NCBI GenBank assembly: GCA_910575835.1
Contig: CAJTGB010000014.1
Span: 1-64,000, forward strand
Direction: 5' to 3'
DNA length: 64,000 bases
DNA from: Lachnospiraceae bacterium
Lineage (GTDB): Bacteria > Bacillota > Clostridia > Lachnospirales > Lachnospiraceae
Position 1 is the stretch's first letter, and each line of letters starts with the position of its first letter. Position numbers and translations under genes: made by a program. Below, piece after piece: positions 48,660-56,675 of this stretch. A model generated the notes under the pieces. The model saw only the letters and a list, made by a program, of their open reading frames with translations, was not told the DNA's origin and searched no databases.

Positions 48660-49268
48660 ATGCTTAATCGTGAAGATAAGAAATTCCTTAGAGGAGTTTT
48701 TTTTAAATATGATTATATTATGACCACGTCACAACTGAAGGAAGAAAAACTGTTTTATCGAGATATTCAAAAATTGCTGAACGATGGATATATCGAAAAA
48801 ATCAAAAGAGGTTATTATGCTTGGGTAGAAGCAACGACTAAAACAGAAGTCCGAATTATTAAAGGTATGTTCCCCGATGCAGTGCTCTGTATGGAAACAG
48901 CTCTATTCTATTACCGATACAGTGACCGCAATCCCGCTGAATGGAGTATTACCATTGATAAGAATGTTTCGAGAAACCGTACAAGCATTGATTATCCGTT
49001 CGTAAAGGCATATCGAGTTGAGCCGCCATTGGTAACATTGGGTGAAACAACAGGAGAAATTGATTATATAAAAATCAGAATCTATGACCGTGACCGAACG
49101 ATTTGCGACATTCTGCGGAATATGAATAGGATGGATAAAGAGATTTTTAATAAGGCTATCCAAAGCTATGTGAAAGACCCTCAAAAAAATATTCCTAACC
49201 TTATGGAATATGCAAAAATACTGAGAGTTCAGAAAAAAGTAAAAGATTTGATTGGAGTGTGGTTGTGA
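48660..49268 (+). CDS. abiEi: AbiEi-type antitoxin of a type IV toxin-antitoxin system
   Basis: The 202-residue protein has an N-terminal winged helix (YDYIMTTSQLKEEKLFYRDIQKLLNDGYIEKIKRGYYAW) and the AbiEi C-terminal domain (PDAVLCMETALFYY, IYDRDRTICDILR). GAGGTG precedes the ATG. It represses abiE transcription and counteracts the toxin without binding it, as known for the family. Its stop and the toxin start overlap (TGATG). Confidence 0.9.
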   Translation: MLNREDKKFLRGVFFKYDYIMTTSQLKEEKLFYRDIQKLLNDGYIEKIKRGYYAWVEATTKTEVRIIKGMFPDAVLCMETALFYYRYSDRNPAEWSITIDKNVSRNRTSIDYPFVKAYRVEPPLVTLGETTGEIDYIKIRIYDRDRTICDILRNMNRMDKEIFNKAIQSYVKDPQKNIPNLMEYAKILRVQKKVKDLIGVWL

Positions 49269-50164
49269 TGGCTGATATTGCGGCATCTGTTTTGGCAAAG
49301 TTAAGGAATAAAGCGAAGGCGGCTGATATCGGCTATCAGCAGTGCCTACAGCTTTTTATGCAGGAGGAGTTTTTACGGAAGCTCTCAAAGTCTGGACTGA
49401 AAAAATTCCTTGTTCTTAAAGGTGGTCTGTTTATTTATACGCTTACCAATTTTGAAAGCAGGGCGACCATTGATGTGGACTTTCTTCTTAGGGATATGTC
49501 AAACTCTATAGATGTTGTTGAAACTCTGATAGATGAAATCCTTAAAGTCCCAACAGGGAATGACTATATCGAGATGACGGCAAACGGTTTTGAAGAAATT
49601 TCACCGCAGAGAAAATATCACGGTATCAGTGCCCAAATTATCGGGAAGATAAAAAATGTTCGTGTTCCGTTCAATATAGATATGGGAATCGGTGATGTTA
49701 TTGTTCCTCATGCTATGGAACAGAAAATTCAAACACAGCTTCCAGGCTTTGAGGCTCCTGTTATTTTCACCTATTCACTTGAAAGCACTATAGCAGAAAA
49801 GCTTGACGCTATTCTGCAACGGTTTGAACTAACTGGAAGAATGAAAGATTTTTACGATATTTACTATCTGGCAAGGACTTTTGATTTTGACGGAGCAAGA
49901 TTGCAGACGGCAATATCCAGAACATTGGAACGACGAGGGACACCTTACGATAAGGATAGCTTCAAGCGTATTCTCACACTTGCCGAGGATGTGGATATGA
50001 AGAAGCGTTGGAAATTTTTTTTGAAAACTATAAAAAATGATACGCTCGAGTTTTCAGTGGTCAATGAGGGAATACAGAAATTCCTTGAGCCTGTATTCGA
50101 TGCGATAGTGAATCAAATAGATATAACAAATTGTTGGTGTGTTAAATCTCAGAAATGGATTTGA
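49268..50164 (+). CDS. abiEii: AbiEii-type nucleotidyltransferase toxin
   Basis: The 298-residue protein starts at ATG 49268, overlapping the antitoxin stop. It has the DUF1814/AbiEii nucleotidyltransferase signature: FLVLKGGLFIYTL, then TIDVDFLLRDM (the DxD metal site), YSLESTIAEKLDAIL and MKDFYDIYYLAR. Such toxins modify tRNA or other targets and give abortive phage infection. The four genes that follow are on the same strand, 32 bp downstream, and may be co-expressed. Confidence 0.9.
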   Translation: MADIAASVLAKLRNKAKAADIGYQQCLQLFMQEEFLRKLSKSGLKKFLVLKGGLFIYTLTNFESRATIDVDFLLRDMSNSIDVVETLIDEILKVPTGNDYIEMTANGFEEISPQRKYHGISAQIIGKIKNVRVPFNIDMGIGDVIVPHAMEQKIQTQLPGFEAPVIFTYSLESTIAEKLDAILQRFELTGRMKDFYDIYYLARTFDFDGARLQTAISRTLERRGTPYDKDSFKRILTLAEDVDMKKRWKFFLKTIKNDTLEFSVVNEGIQKFLEPVFDAIVNQIDITNCWCVKSQKWI

Positions 50165-50196
50165 AGATAAATATCATTTACAAAGGAGTTATTAAA

Positions 50197-51291
50197 ATGT
50201 CCGAAAAGAGTAATCCTTGCAATCCGTATCCCGAATGTTCAGATTGTCAAAACGAAATAAGTTGTTATAAAAAAATTGCTGGAGTTCTATCAGATGCTGA
50301 GATTAGGGAACTTCGTCTGATTCCGAAAGCAAATGGTAAGAATTATAATCCTACTATTTATGACTTATCATTAGGAGCATTTCATTATGTATATGGTACT
50401 TCAAGAAATACCAATACAGATAACAAGACCACAGACAACAAAAAAACTTGGCTCCCAATTTGTATAGGGACAAAAAAAGAACTTAATGATGAAAATAAGG
50501 GTTTCCCCGAAGACGAACAGTTCGTTCGGCAAGATAGGAGTAGGACTACAGTTCTTACAATTCCAGCATTGGGATCGGCATTAATTCAATTGGATGAAAT
50601 TGTAGATACATATTCTGTTGCTAAGAGCAGAAATGTTCTAGTAACAGGACGTTTTGACTTAAAGTTGGGACTTGTGAATAAGGGCTTAATAAGTCAGCAA
50701 GGAACACAAATTGAACCTTGTTATAAAGGAAGATTGTACTGCTTTATTCATAACTTGAGTAATCGAGATATAGAATTAAAGCGTGGAGAGCCTATTGCAT
50801 CTATAGAATTTTCATATGTATCATGTTTTTGTGATGCAAAGAAGAGAAAAGAAGTGATAGATTCATTAATTGATAAAAATGAAAAAGATGAACGATACTT
50901 ATCGACTGACTATTGCGATGAAGGAAAAGGAATTCTAAATGTCCGCTATTTTAATAGAAGAAAATTGCTTCCAGATAGTTGCGGTTTATCCCATATTACA
51001 GAAACTGCCGTTAAAGCTGTTCAGGAACAGAACGTTATTAAACAAATTTCTGATAATGTAAAAAAGGAAGTTGAAAGAAAACATGAACTATTAATCAGAA
51101 TCGGTTCAGCGATTCTAATACCGTTAATAGTTGCCCTACTTGGTTTTTATGCTTCAATTCACCCATTAGAAAATAAATATGAGAAATTGCAAGAAACGGT
51201 TCAGAGTCAGCAGGAAATAATTGAAGATTTAAAAGAACAATTAGATGAATTAGAAAGTAAAATAAATTCTAATTCAAAAAGTGTCGAGTGA
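50197..51291 (+). CDS. Membrane protein with dUTPase/dCTP-deaminase-like domain and coiled coil
   Basis: Start ATG 50197 lies eight bases after AAAGGAG; an ATG at 50155 inside abiEii lacks a site. Of 364 residues, about 10-240 form a dUTPase/Dcd-like fold: NPTIYDLSLGAF (as in QPASYDLTLG of Dcd), VTGRFDLKLGLVNKGL, and GTQIEPCYKGRLYCFIHNLSNRDIELKRGEPIASIEF in pieces. The Dcd catalytic Glu and the dUTPase motif-3 Asp are not clearly kept (IEPCYKG), so it may bind rather than convert nucleotides. It has a Cys-rich N-terminus (CNPYPECSDCQNEISC), a membrane helix near 305-325 and a coiled-coil tail. It is the first gene of a four-gene operon. The function is unknown. Confidence 0.6.
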   Translation: MSEKSNPCNPYPECSDCQNEISCYKKIAGVLSDAEIRELRLIPKANGKNYNPTIYDLSLGAFHYVYGTSRNTNTDNKTTDNKKTWLPICIGTKKELNDENKGFPEDEQFVRQDRSRTTVLTIPALGSALIQLDEIVDTYSVAKSRNVLVTGRFDLKLGLVNKGLISQQGTQIEPCYKGRLYCFIHNLSNRDIELKRGEPIASIEFSYVSCFCDAKKRKEVIDSLIDKNEKDERYLSTDYCDEGKGILNVRYFNRRKLLPDSCGLSHITETAVKAVQEQNVIKQISDNVKKEVERKHELLIRIGSAILIPLIVALLGFYASIHPLENKYEKLQETVQSQQEIIEDLKEQLDELESKINSNSKSVE

Positions 51292-51300
51292 GGTAATCAT

Positions 51301-52689
51301 ATGAATAATGTGGCCATAATTGGTTCGGGACCATCTGCATTATTTGCAGCAAAAACAATATTGGAGAATTCAAAAAATATAAAAGTATACATTTTTGAAC
51401 GCGGGAAATCCCCAAAAGATAGACGATGTTATATACAATCATCTTGCTGTAAAATGTGCAAATATTGTAATGTAATAAATGGCGGAGGTGGTGCTGGACT
51501 ATTCTCTGATGGAAAACTTGTTCTCGACTTGACTTCTGGAGGAATTTCCACAGGGATTGATAATTTATCATTAGTGCAACAAAAAAACATTGCATCTGAG
51601 ATAAAGAAGACATTTGAAAAATTTGATGGGGTGTCTAAGTTTATGGATGTTCCATTATTGACAGAACAAGAACAATATAATGATTATTTGGCTCAACAAA
51701 ACTTAAAAATTAAGTACTATTCCGTTATGCATATGGGAACGAGTAATTTGTTTAAGATTACTTGTAGATTTATCGACTATTTGTTGGAAAAATTCTATGG
51801 TAGAATTGTGTTTAGCTTTGAAACCGATGTAACAGATATTGTCAAGAACAACAATGGTGAGTATCTTTTAATCACAAATCGTGGAAATAAAAATTTCACT
51901 ACTATAGTAGCAGCTGTTGGAAAATCAGGAGCAAATTGGTTAAAAACTATATCACAAAAATTTGATTGCAAATTTGAACAACATAATTATTTTTTTGGTA
52001 TCAGATTGGAAACAACAGCTTCTAACATAGAGAACTTATTAAAACTGTCACTTGATCCTAAAATATATCGAGTAATCCACGGGAGAAAAGTAAAAATTCA
52101 TTGCGTTTGCCGCAACGGAGATATAAGACTTTATAATTATAATGGTATAGTTTCCGTAGGTGGTCATTCGCCTTATACAGAAAAGAATATTGAGTTTACT
52201 CAAATAAATAGAGCAAATTTTAATGTTCTATTATCTTTCAATAAAGAAAAAACACCACCTAAAAAATTATTAGAACAGTTCAAAAGTATTGCGGGAGAAA
52301 GAATTTTTGCACAGAGGCTTGGTGACTTCTTCGATAACAAAGTAACCAGTGAATGGGGAAGGCTAGTTCCTAAAAACAAAGAGATGATTTATACGGGAAA
52401 TTTTCGAGAAATAATGGATTCAATTGATAGTGACTTTTCAAATATTCTTATTGACTTCATAAGCTCAATTTCAAAATTAAGTATGGGCATCTCGGATAAA
52501 GATAATATAATTTATGCTCCTGCTATTGAATGGGACATGGATACTATTTTAGTAAATGATAAAATGGAAACATCCTCAAGAAATCTATTTGCTATTGGAG
52601 ATGGAGCTGGAATAAGTCAAGGAATAGTATATTCTTCAGCTACTGGAATTATTGCTGGTCATGAAATTGCATCAAGATACAGAATATAA
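51301..52689 (+). CDS. FAD-dependent oxidoreductase (COG2509-like)
   Basis: The 462-residue protein begins with the Rossmann motif VAIIGSGPSALFAAKTIL and ends with the FAD-closing motif NLFAIGDGAGISQGIVYSSATG. A Cys-rich segment (CYIQSSCCKMCKYC, residues about 41-54) is followed by GGGGAGLFSDGKL, as in the NAD(FAD)-utilising dehydrogenases related to geranylgeranyl reductases; the extra Cys residues could bind a metal or an FeS centre. It begins 9 bp after the dUTPase-like gene. The substrate is unknown. Confidence 0.75.
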   Translation: MNNVAIIGSGPSALFAAKTILENSKNIKVYIFERGKSPKDRRCYIQSSCCKMCKYCNVINGGGGAGLFSDGKLVLDLTSGGISTGIDNLSLVQQKNIASEIKKTFEKFDGVSKFMDVPLLTEQEQYNDYLAQQNLKIKYYSVMHMGTSNLFKITCRFIDYLLEKFYGRIVFSFETDVTDIVKNNNGEYLLITNRGNKNFTTIVAAVGKSGANWLKTISQKFDCKFEQHNYFFGIRLETTASNIENLLKLSLDPKIYRVIHGRKVKIHCVCRNGDIRLYNYNGIVSVGGHSPYTEKNIEFTQINRANFNVLLSFNKEKTPPKKLLEQFKSIAGERIFAQRLGDFFDNKVTSEWGRLVPKNKEMIYTGNFREIMDSIDSDFSNILIDFISSISKLSMGISDKDNIIYAPAIEWDMDTILVNDKMETSSRNLFAIGDGAGISQGIVYSSATGIIAGHEIASRYRI

Positions 52690-52719
52690 TATATTTATAT
52701 TGATTAAAAGGAGAATATG

Positions 52720-53628
52720 ATGGACTTAAATGATAGACCTTTATTTGGTGTTGCTGGTTTCCCTCCCGCATTTTTTGAAAGTGAGTACAGGAAAAAACGC
52801 ACAAATATATTTCAATGGTTAAATTCATTATCTTTAAATTGGGTTGAATTACAAAATACATATGGTGTTAAAATGAAAGAAGAACAAGCGAAAGAATATC
52901 GCAAGTTGGCATCAGAGTATAATGTTGGTATTTCTATTCATGCACCATATTATATTACTCTTGCAAGCGCTGATCCTGATGTTGTAAAACGCTCTATAGA
53001 AAGGATCTTTCAATGCTATTGGCTTGCGGATGTTATTGGAGCAAACCGAATAATTTTCCATCCTGGTTTTTTTGGTGGAAAAACTGACGAGGATCGAAAA
53101 AAAGGATTGGATCAACTAATAAATGGATTATTAAGTATAAAGAACGACATTCCAAATAATATATATCTATATGCAGAAACTGCAGGCAAGTGTTCTCAGT
53201 TAGGCAGCCTTGAAGAAATTATCAAAATATGTAATGCTGTTTCTTATGTTCGACCCTGCCTAGACTTAGCTCATATACACGGTTTTACTCATGGTTCATT
53301 AATATCTACTGAAAGTATTGTTAAGGTAATAGAATGTGTTGAACAAGAGTTAGGAAGAAAAATGTTAGATGAAATACATTTTCATATGTATCCTGTCGAA
53401 ATTGATAAAAATGGTGAAAAGCGCCATCGTGCTTTTTTTGAAAAAAATGAAATACAACAGATGAATTTATTTTCAAATAAAGATGAATGGTTTTATCCCC
53501 GACCAGAGCATTTCGTTTCTGCAATTAAACAAAAGAAAATTAACCCTATTGTGGTATGTGAAGCATTAAACTCCCAAGAACAAGGGGCAATGCTCATGAA
53601 AAAAATGTATGAGGAGAGCGACATATGA
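52720..53628 (+). CDS. Endonuclease IV / xylose isomerase-like TIM barrel protein
   Basis: I take the second ATG (52720), six bases after AAGGAG; the first is at 52717. The 302-residue protein has most metal ligands of endonuclease IV in order: His in SIHAPYY, His in IIFHPG, Glu in YAETAG, Asp and His in CLDLAHIHG, His in IHFHMYP, His in GEKRHRAF and Glu in VVCEAL. The segment AETAGKCSQLGSLEEI closely follows the Nfo pattern. The Asp before the penultimate His is replaced by Lys, so one zinc site may be altered. It may cut abasic DNA or isomerise a sugar; the former fits the dUTPase-like partner. Confidence 0.7.
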   Translation: MDLNDRPLFGVAGFPPAFFESEYRKKRTNIFQWLNSLSLNWVELQNTYGVKMKEEQAKEYRKLASEYNVGISIHAPYYITLASADPDVVKRSIERIFQCYWLADVIGANRIIFHPGFFGGKTDEDRKKGLDQLINGLLSIKNDIPNNIYLYAETAGKCSQLGSLEEIIKICNAVSYVRPCLDLAHIHGFTHGSLISTESIVKVIECVEQELGRKMLDEIHFHMYPVEIDKNGEKRHRAFFEKNEIQQMNLFSNKDEWFYPRPEHFVSAIKQKKINPIVVCEALNSQEQGAMLMKKMYEESDI

Positions 53629-54188
53629 AGATAGCATTTACAGGAACTCATGTTACGGGAAAAACCACATTATTAAAAGATTATGAGAAATATTTTGAGC
53701 AGAAATCTGAAAGGAAATATTCTTTTGGATATATTAGTGGTATAGCAAGAAGTATCATTCAGAGAGGTTTTCCGCTAAATAAAGACGGAAATATTTATTC
53801 ATATGTCAACTATATTAATGATCAGCTAGAAGCAGAAAAGACAATTAACAGTTATGACATTTTTATAAGTGACAGAACTTTGCTATCTCCGCTTGCATAT
53901 GCAACTGCAAACCATGGTTTACCTCGTCCATTTATACCAGATTATTTTATAAAAATGATGGAGAATATTTGGCTTATGGAGAAAGAAAGGTATGATTTAT
54001 ATGTGTATTTTCCTATCGAGTTTCCTATGGGTTCTCCTGATAATATCCATCCTTCAGATGAAGAATACAGACAATTGATTGACGCAACAATAGTGAAGCT
54101 TCTTAATAAATTTGAAGTTAAATATGTTACAATAACAGGCAATCGAAATGAGCGGCTTAAAATGCTTATAGATATATTAGGGATTTAA
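53625..54188 (+). CDS. P-loop kinase-like ATPase (AAA_28/NadR-like)
   Basis: The 187-residue protein has Walker A GTHVTGKTTL (residues 7-16), a DRTLLSPLAYA segment like the DRS of nucleoside/NMN kinases, and a LID-like region with PSDEEYRQLID. It belongs to the small AAA_28 P-loop proteins related to NadR ribosylnicotinamide kinase. It overlaps the TIM-barrel gene by 4 bp (ATGA). Probably it phosphorylates a nucleoside-like molecule, which is inference. Confidence 0.75.
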   Translation: MKIAFTGTHVTGKTTLLKDYEKYFEQKSERKYSFGYISGIARSIIQRGFPLNKDGNIYSYVNYINDQLEAEKTINSYDIFISDRTLLSPLAYATANHGLPRPFIPDYFIKMMENIWLMEKERYDLYVYFPIEFPMGSPDNIHPSDEEYRQLIDATIVKLLNKFEVKYVTITGNRNERLKMLIDILGI

Positions 54189-54462
54189 TGGTAATAATTC
54201 TTTAAGTGATTAACTGAAGTGAGCCATTTTCGTAACCTCGACCCACTGAAGCACCGGAAATGTTCCACTCTCCCGAAATGCCCGAACAGCCTTTATTTGT
54301 GGGCTTCTGGGTAGATGACATTGTAACAAAGGACAAGCCCACAAGGTATGGAAAGAACAACCATTTTACATACGCTGAACAACCAACCGTTATTGTACAA
54401 GGCTCTCAACGAAAAATATCTATTGTGCCATTTCTGCCGCATAGTATTTTTACCATTGTAGG

Positions 54463-55255
54463 ATGGATTGTCTTCATAATACAATGAAGCCAAGAAAGGA
54501 TGGTGGACGGTATGAGGGAAAAGAAAACACACTTATATGTAGACAGCAGGGAAAAATTGGTGTTAGTATATCGCCTATAGATTTTCTGGAACTCCCACAG
54601 GCATTTCTTCCTCCACTTTCACTTGAACAGGAGCAAGCCTATCCTTTTGAACTATCTTTTCATGGAATGCATCTAAAGATCGCCAGTCATTCACAACTCT
54701 CACAGTTAGCAGGGATCCTTAAGATCCTGCAGGCCTCATGCTGAATCTGATCACACAGGGAGCGGAACACATCTATCTTGCCTGCGGGCCTACAGATTTC
54801 CGCAAACAGATCGAAGGACTGGCCACTCTGGTCAGCCTGAGATATCAACTGGATCCCTATTCCCCTGCCTGTGTGTTCCTATTCTGCAATCGGAAAAAGA
54901 ACTGTCTGAAAGCCCTGCACTTTGATAAAGATGGCTTTCTTCTTGCAACAAAAAAACTGCTTCCGGACATGGTCTTTCAATGGCCAAAGTCGAAAGAAGA
55001 GATCCGGGACACCGTTCTTTCCGGATCCGTCCTGCGTAGCAGTTTCTTTTCCCAATATTTACACTTGTCATAGCTGATCTGCTTGCTGTCACACCACTTT
55101 CGGACAGACAGGCCGCTCTGCGTTCTCTGTTGAAAGATCAGCCGCCATTCATCATCTGTAAACTTTGTACTCATTTGAAATACCTCCTTGTGATATAAGG
55201 AAAGTATAGCAATTGACTGGGAAAGGTTCACTACGGTGTGTTTTGTGTCGCTTAC
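54463..55255. mobile_element. Rearranged IS66-family remnant
   Basis: On the plus strand 54570-54744 encodes a TnpA-like C-terminus (HLKIASHSQLSQLAGILKIL) and 54738-~55010 a TnpB N-terminus (MLNLITQGAEHIYLACGPTDFRKQIEGLATLV through FQWPKSKEE). On the minus strand 55174-~55030 encodes a TnpA N-terminus (MSTKFTDDEWRLIFQQRTQSG) and GTAAGCGACACAAAACACAC at 55255-55236 is an IS66-type terminal repeat. The left part of the IS is therefore inverted against its middle, and tnpC and the other end are lost. It is a dead scar. Confidence 0.75.
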
Positions 55256-55310
55256 TGAAAATCCTGCAAAAACTCAAAAAACTTTTGGAAAATTAAATTT
55301 TCCGTGCATA

Positions 55311-55350
55311 GCCCTCTCATTTTTTCCTTTGGAAAAGTGAGGGGGCTTTT
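55311..55350 (+). terminator. Terminator in the element-2 intergenic region
   Basis: GCCCTCTCA (55311-55319) with TTTTTTCC pairs with GGAAAAGTGAGGGGGC (55331-55346), then TTTT. Just upstream, 55252-55294 reads LLKILQKLKKLLEN before a stop, a possible tail of a lost gene. Confidence 0.75.
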
Positions 55351-55901
55351 CTACAGGCTTTCCCAAGCTCCTTGACAACCAAATATTCATTCACCAAATA
55401 CATTCTCTTTGTGATTGTGATGAGCAAAAGCGTGTGCAGCGGTACGCCATGACCTGCCGAAAAAGCAGAAGCAATGAAAGGTGGTGAGCGGAAATTACCG
55501 ACTCAAAATATCGGGCAGCCCCCGATTTCGCCATGACCCACAAAGAGGACAATGATACTCCCGTCCAGTCACAGTCCGAGCGGTAGCCAACCCGCCGCAG
55601 GCAATGAGGGCGGCTCTGTCAGACCGACAGTTGGGTGCGATTCCCGTGGCGTCAGTTCGCTGCTGACCGTTTGGTGGATTCTATGCGTTATCTAACGCAT
55701 TTGCATTTCGTGGGTGTAGAGCCAGCTCTGCTGGCTTTGGACAACATAGAAATGCTCCTATCATATCAAGCCAGATGCAGGGCGGTCTATGGAAACAGGG
55801 CTTTGCTTTTATACCCCGCCGACCTTAAACACTTCCTTGTATCTGGCTGCTACATAGGCGGGAAACCCCTGCCTAAATCCAGATAGGAGGTCAAACACAT
55901 A
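55351..55901. other. GC-rich structured non-coding region before pemK
   Basis: No convincing gene lies in these 550 bp. There are several clean inverted repeats: ATGCGTTA (55683-55690) with TAACGCAT (55693-55700), AGCCAG (55720-55725) with CTGGCT (55731-55736), and ATCGGG/CCCGAT near 55509-55527. The region differs in composition from its AT-rich neighbours. It may contain a structured RNA, a mobilisation origin or an antitoxin RNA for the unpaired pemK gene. Confidence 0.45.
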
Positions 55902-56264
55902 ATGGAAAGGACTATCAAGCGTGGCGATATTTATTACGCCAAATTAAATCCCGTTGTCGGCTCGGAGCAGGGCGGCAAGCACAGACCCGTACTTATCATC
56001 TCTAATGATATGGGCAACAAGCACAGCACTACGGTCATTGTGGCGGCAATTACGGGCATGAAACACGCCAAAGCAAAACTCCCCACCCACATCATCGCAA
56101 AAGGCTATGAATGCCTTGAAAAAGATTCTATCATCCTGCTTGAACAGATAAGGACACTTGATAAACAACGCCTGCAAGAGTACATCGGTACTTTTGACAG
56201 GCGTTTCATGTTATTGGTAGATGATGCCTTGGCTATCAGCATCGGCATTTCCAAAAAGGACTAA
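55902..56264 (+). CDS. PemK/MazF family toxin
   Basis: The 120-residue protein has the family N-terminus [32 protein letters not shown], with the conserved basic GGKHRP motif, then VIVAAITG and [15 protein letters not shown]. MazF/PemK toxins are sequence-specific mRNA endoribonucleases. No MazE-type antitoxin gene is next to it, so it may be an orphan or be controlled by the structured region upstream. Confidence 0.9.
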   Translation: MERTIKRGDIYYAKLNPVVGSEQGGKHRPVLIISNDMGNKHSTTVIVAAITGMKHAKAKLPTHIIAKGYECLEKDSIILLEQIRTLDKQRLQEYIGTFDRRFMLLVDDALAISIGISKKD

Positions 56265-56323
56265 CCATCCCGTTATATCGTACAAACCCTAACGAATATC
56301 ATATAGCGAGGTGGTGTTGATGA

Positions 56324-56524
56324 TTGAAGTGTCGTGAGTTTATCTATGTCGGAGAGCCTGCTCCGCAAATCACAGAACAGGAACACACAGCGTTTTATCT
56401 GCAATTTCAAAAGTCAATACTGGCTTCTCTGAAAAAAAGAGAACTATTGACACACTCACAGTATGAGCGTTGTATCGAGGAAATAGAAAAGCAATACAGA
56501 AAGAACAACCGCAGCCAAGCCTAA
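56324..56524 (+). CDS. Small conserved protein preceding the recombinase
   Basis: The 66-residue product starts at TTG 56324, nine bases after GAGGTGG. Its pattern (VGEPAPQITEQEHTAFYLQF, SLKKRELLTHSQYERCIEEIEK) is that of a short SHOCT-like protein commonly placed before large serine recombinases in clostridial islands. The function is unknown; a recombination accessory role is inferred from position. Confidence 0.65.
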   Translation: MKCREFIYVGEPAPQITEQEHTAFYLQFQKSILASLKKRELLTHSQYERCIEEIEKQYRKNNRSQA

Positions 56525-56675
56525 ACGCTTGGCTCTTTACATATGTTTCGTGAACCATCGCTACTCAATCAAGAATAAAAATGTACGATTTCCAAATTTG
56601 CACATTCGACAACATACCTCTATGAAACTATACTTAAAATACGGCAATGCTTTTGTCGGGAAAGGAGCTATTCTT

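Noticed and set aside
54260-54487. 75-codon open frame upstream of the IS66 scar
   Set aside because: It has no ribosome binding site and no recognisable family, and lies in a rearranged region. The GAAATGTTCC in front of it matches the element-2 ends over only ten bases, too little to call a third att site.
55635-55886. 83-codon open frame before pemK
   Set aside because: It spans several perfect hairpins, has no ribosome binding site and an odd composition; a structured non-coding region explains it better.
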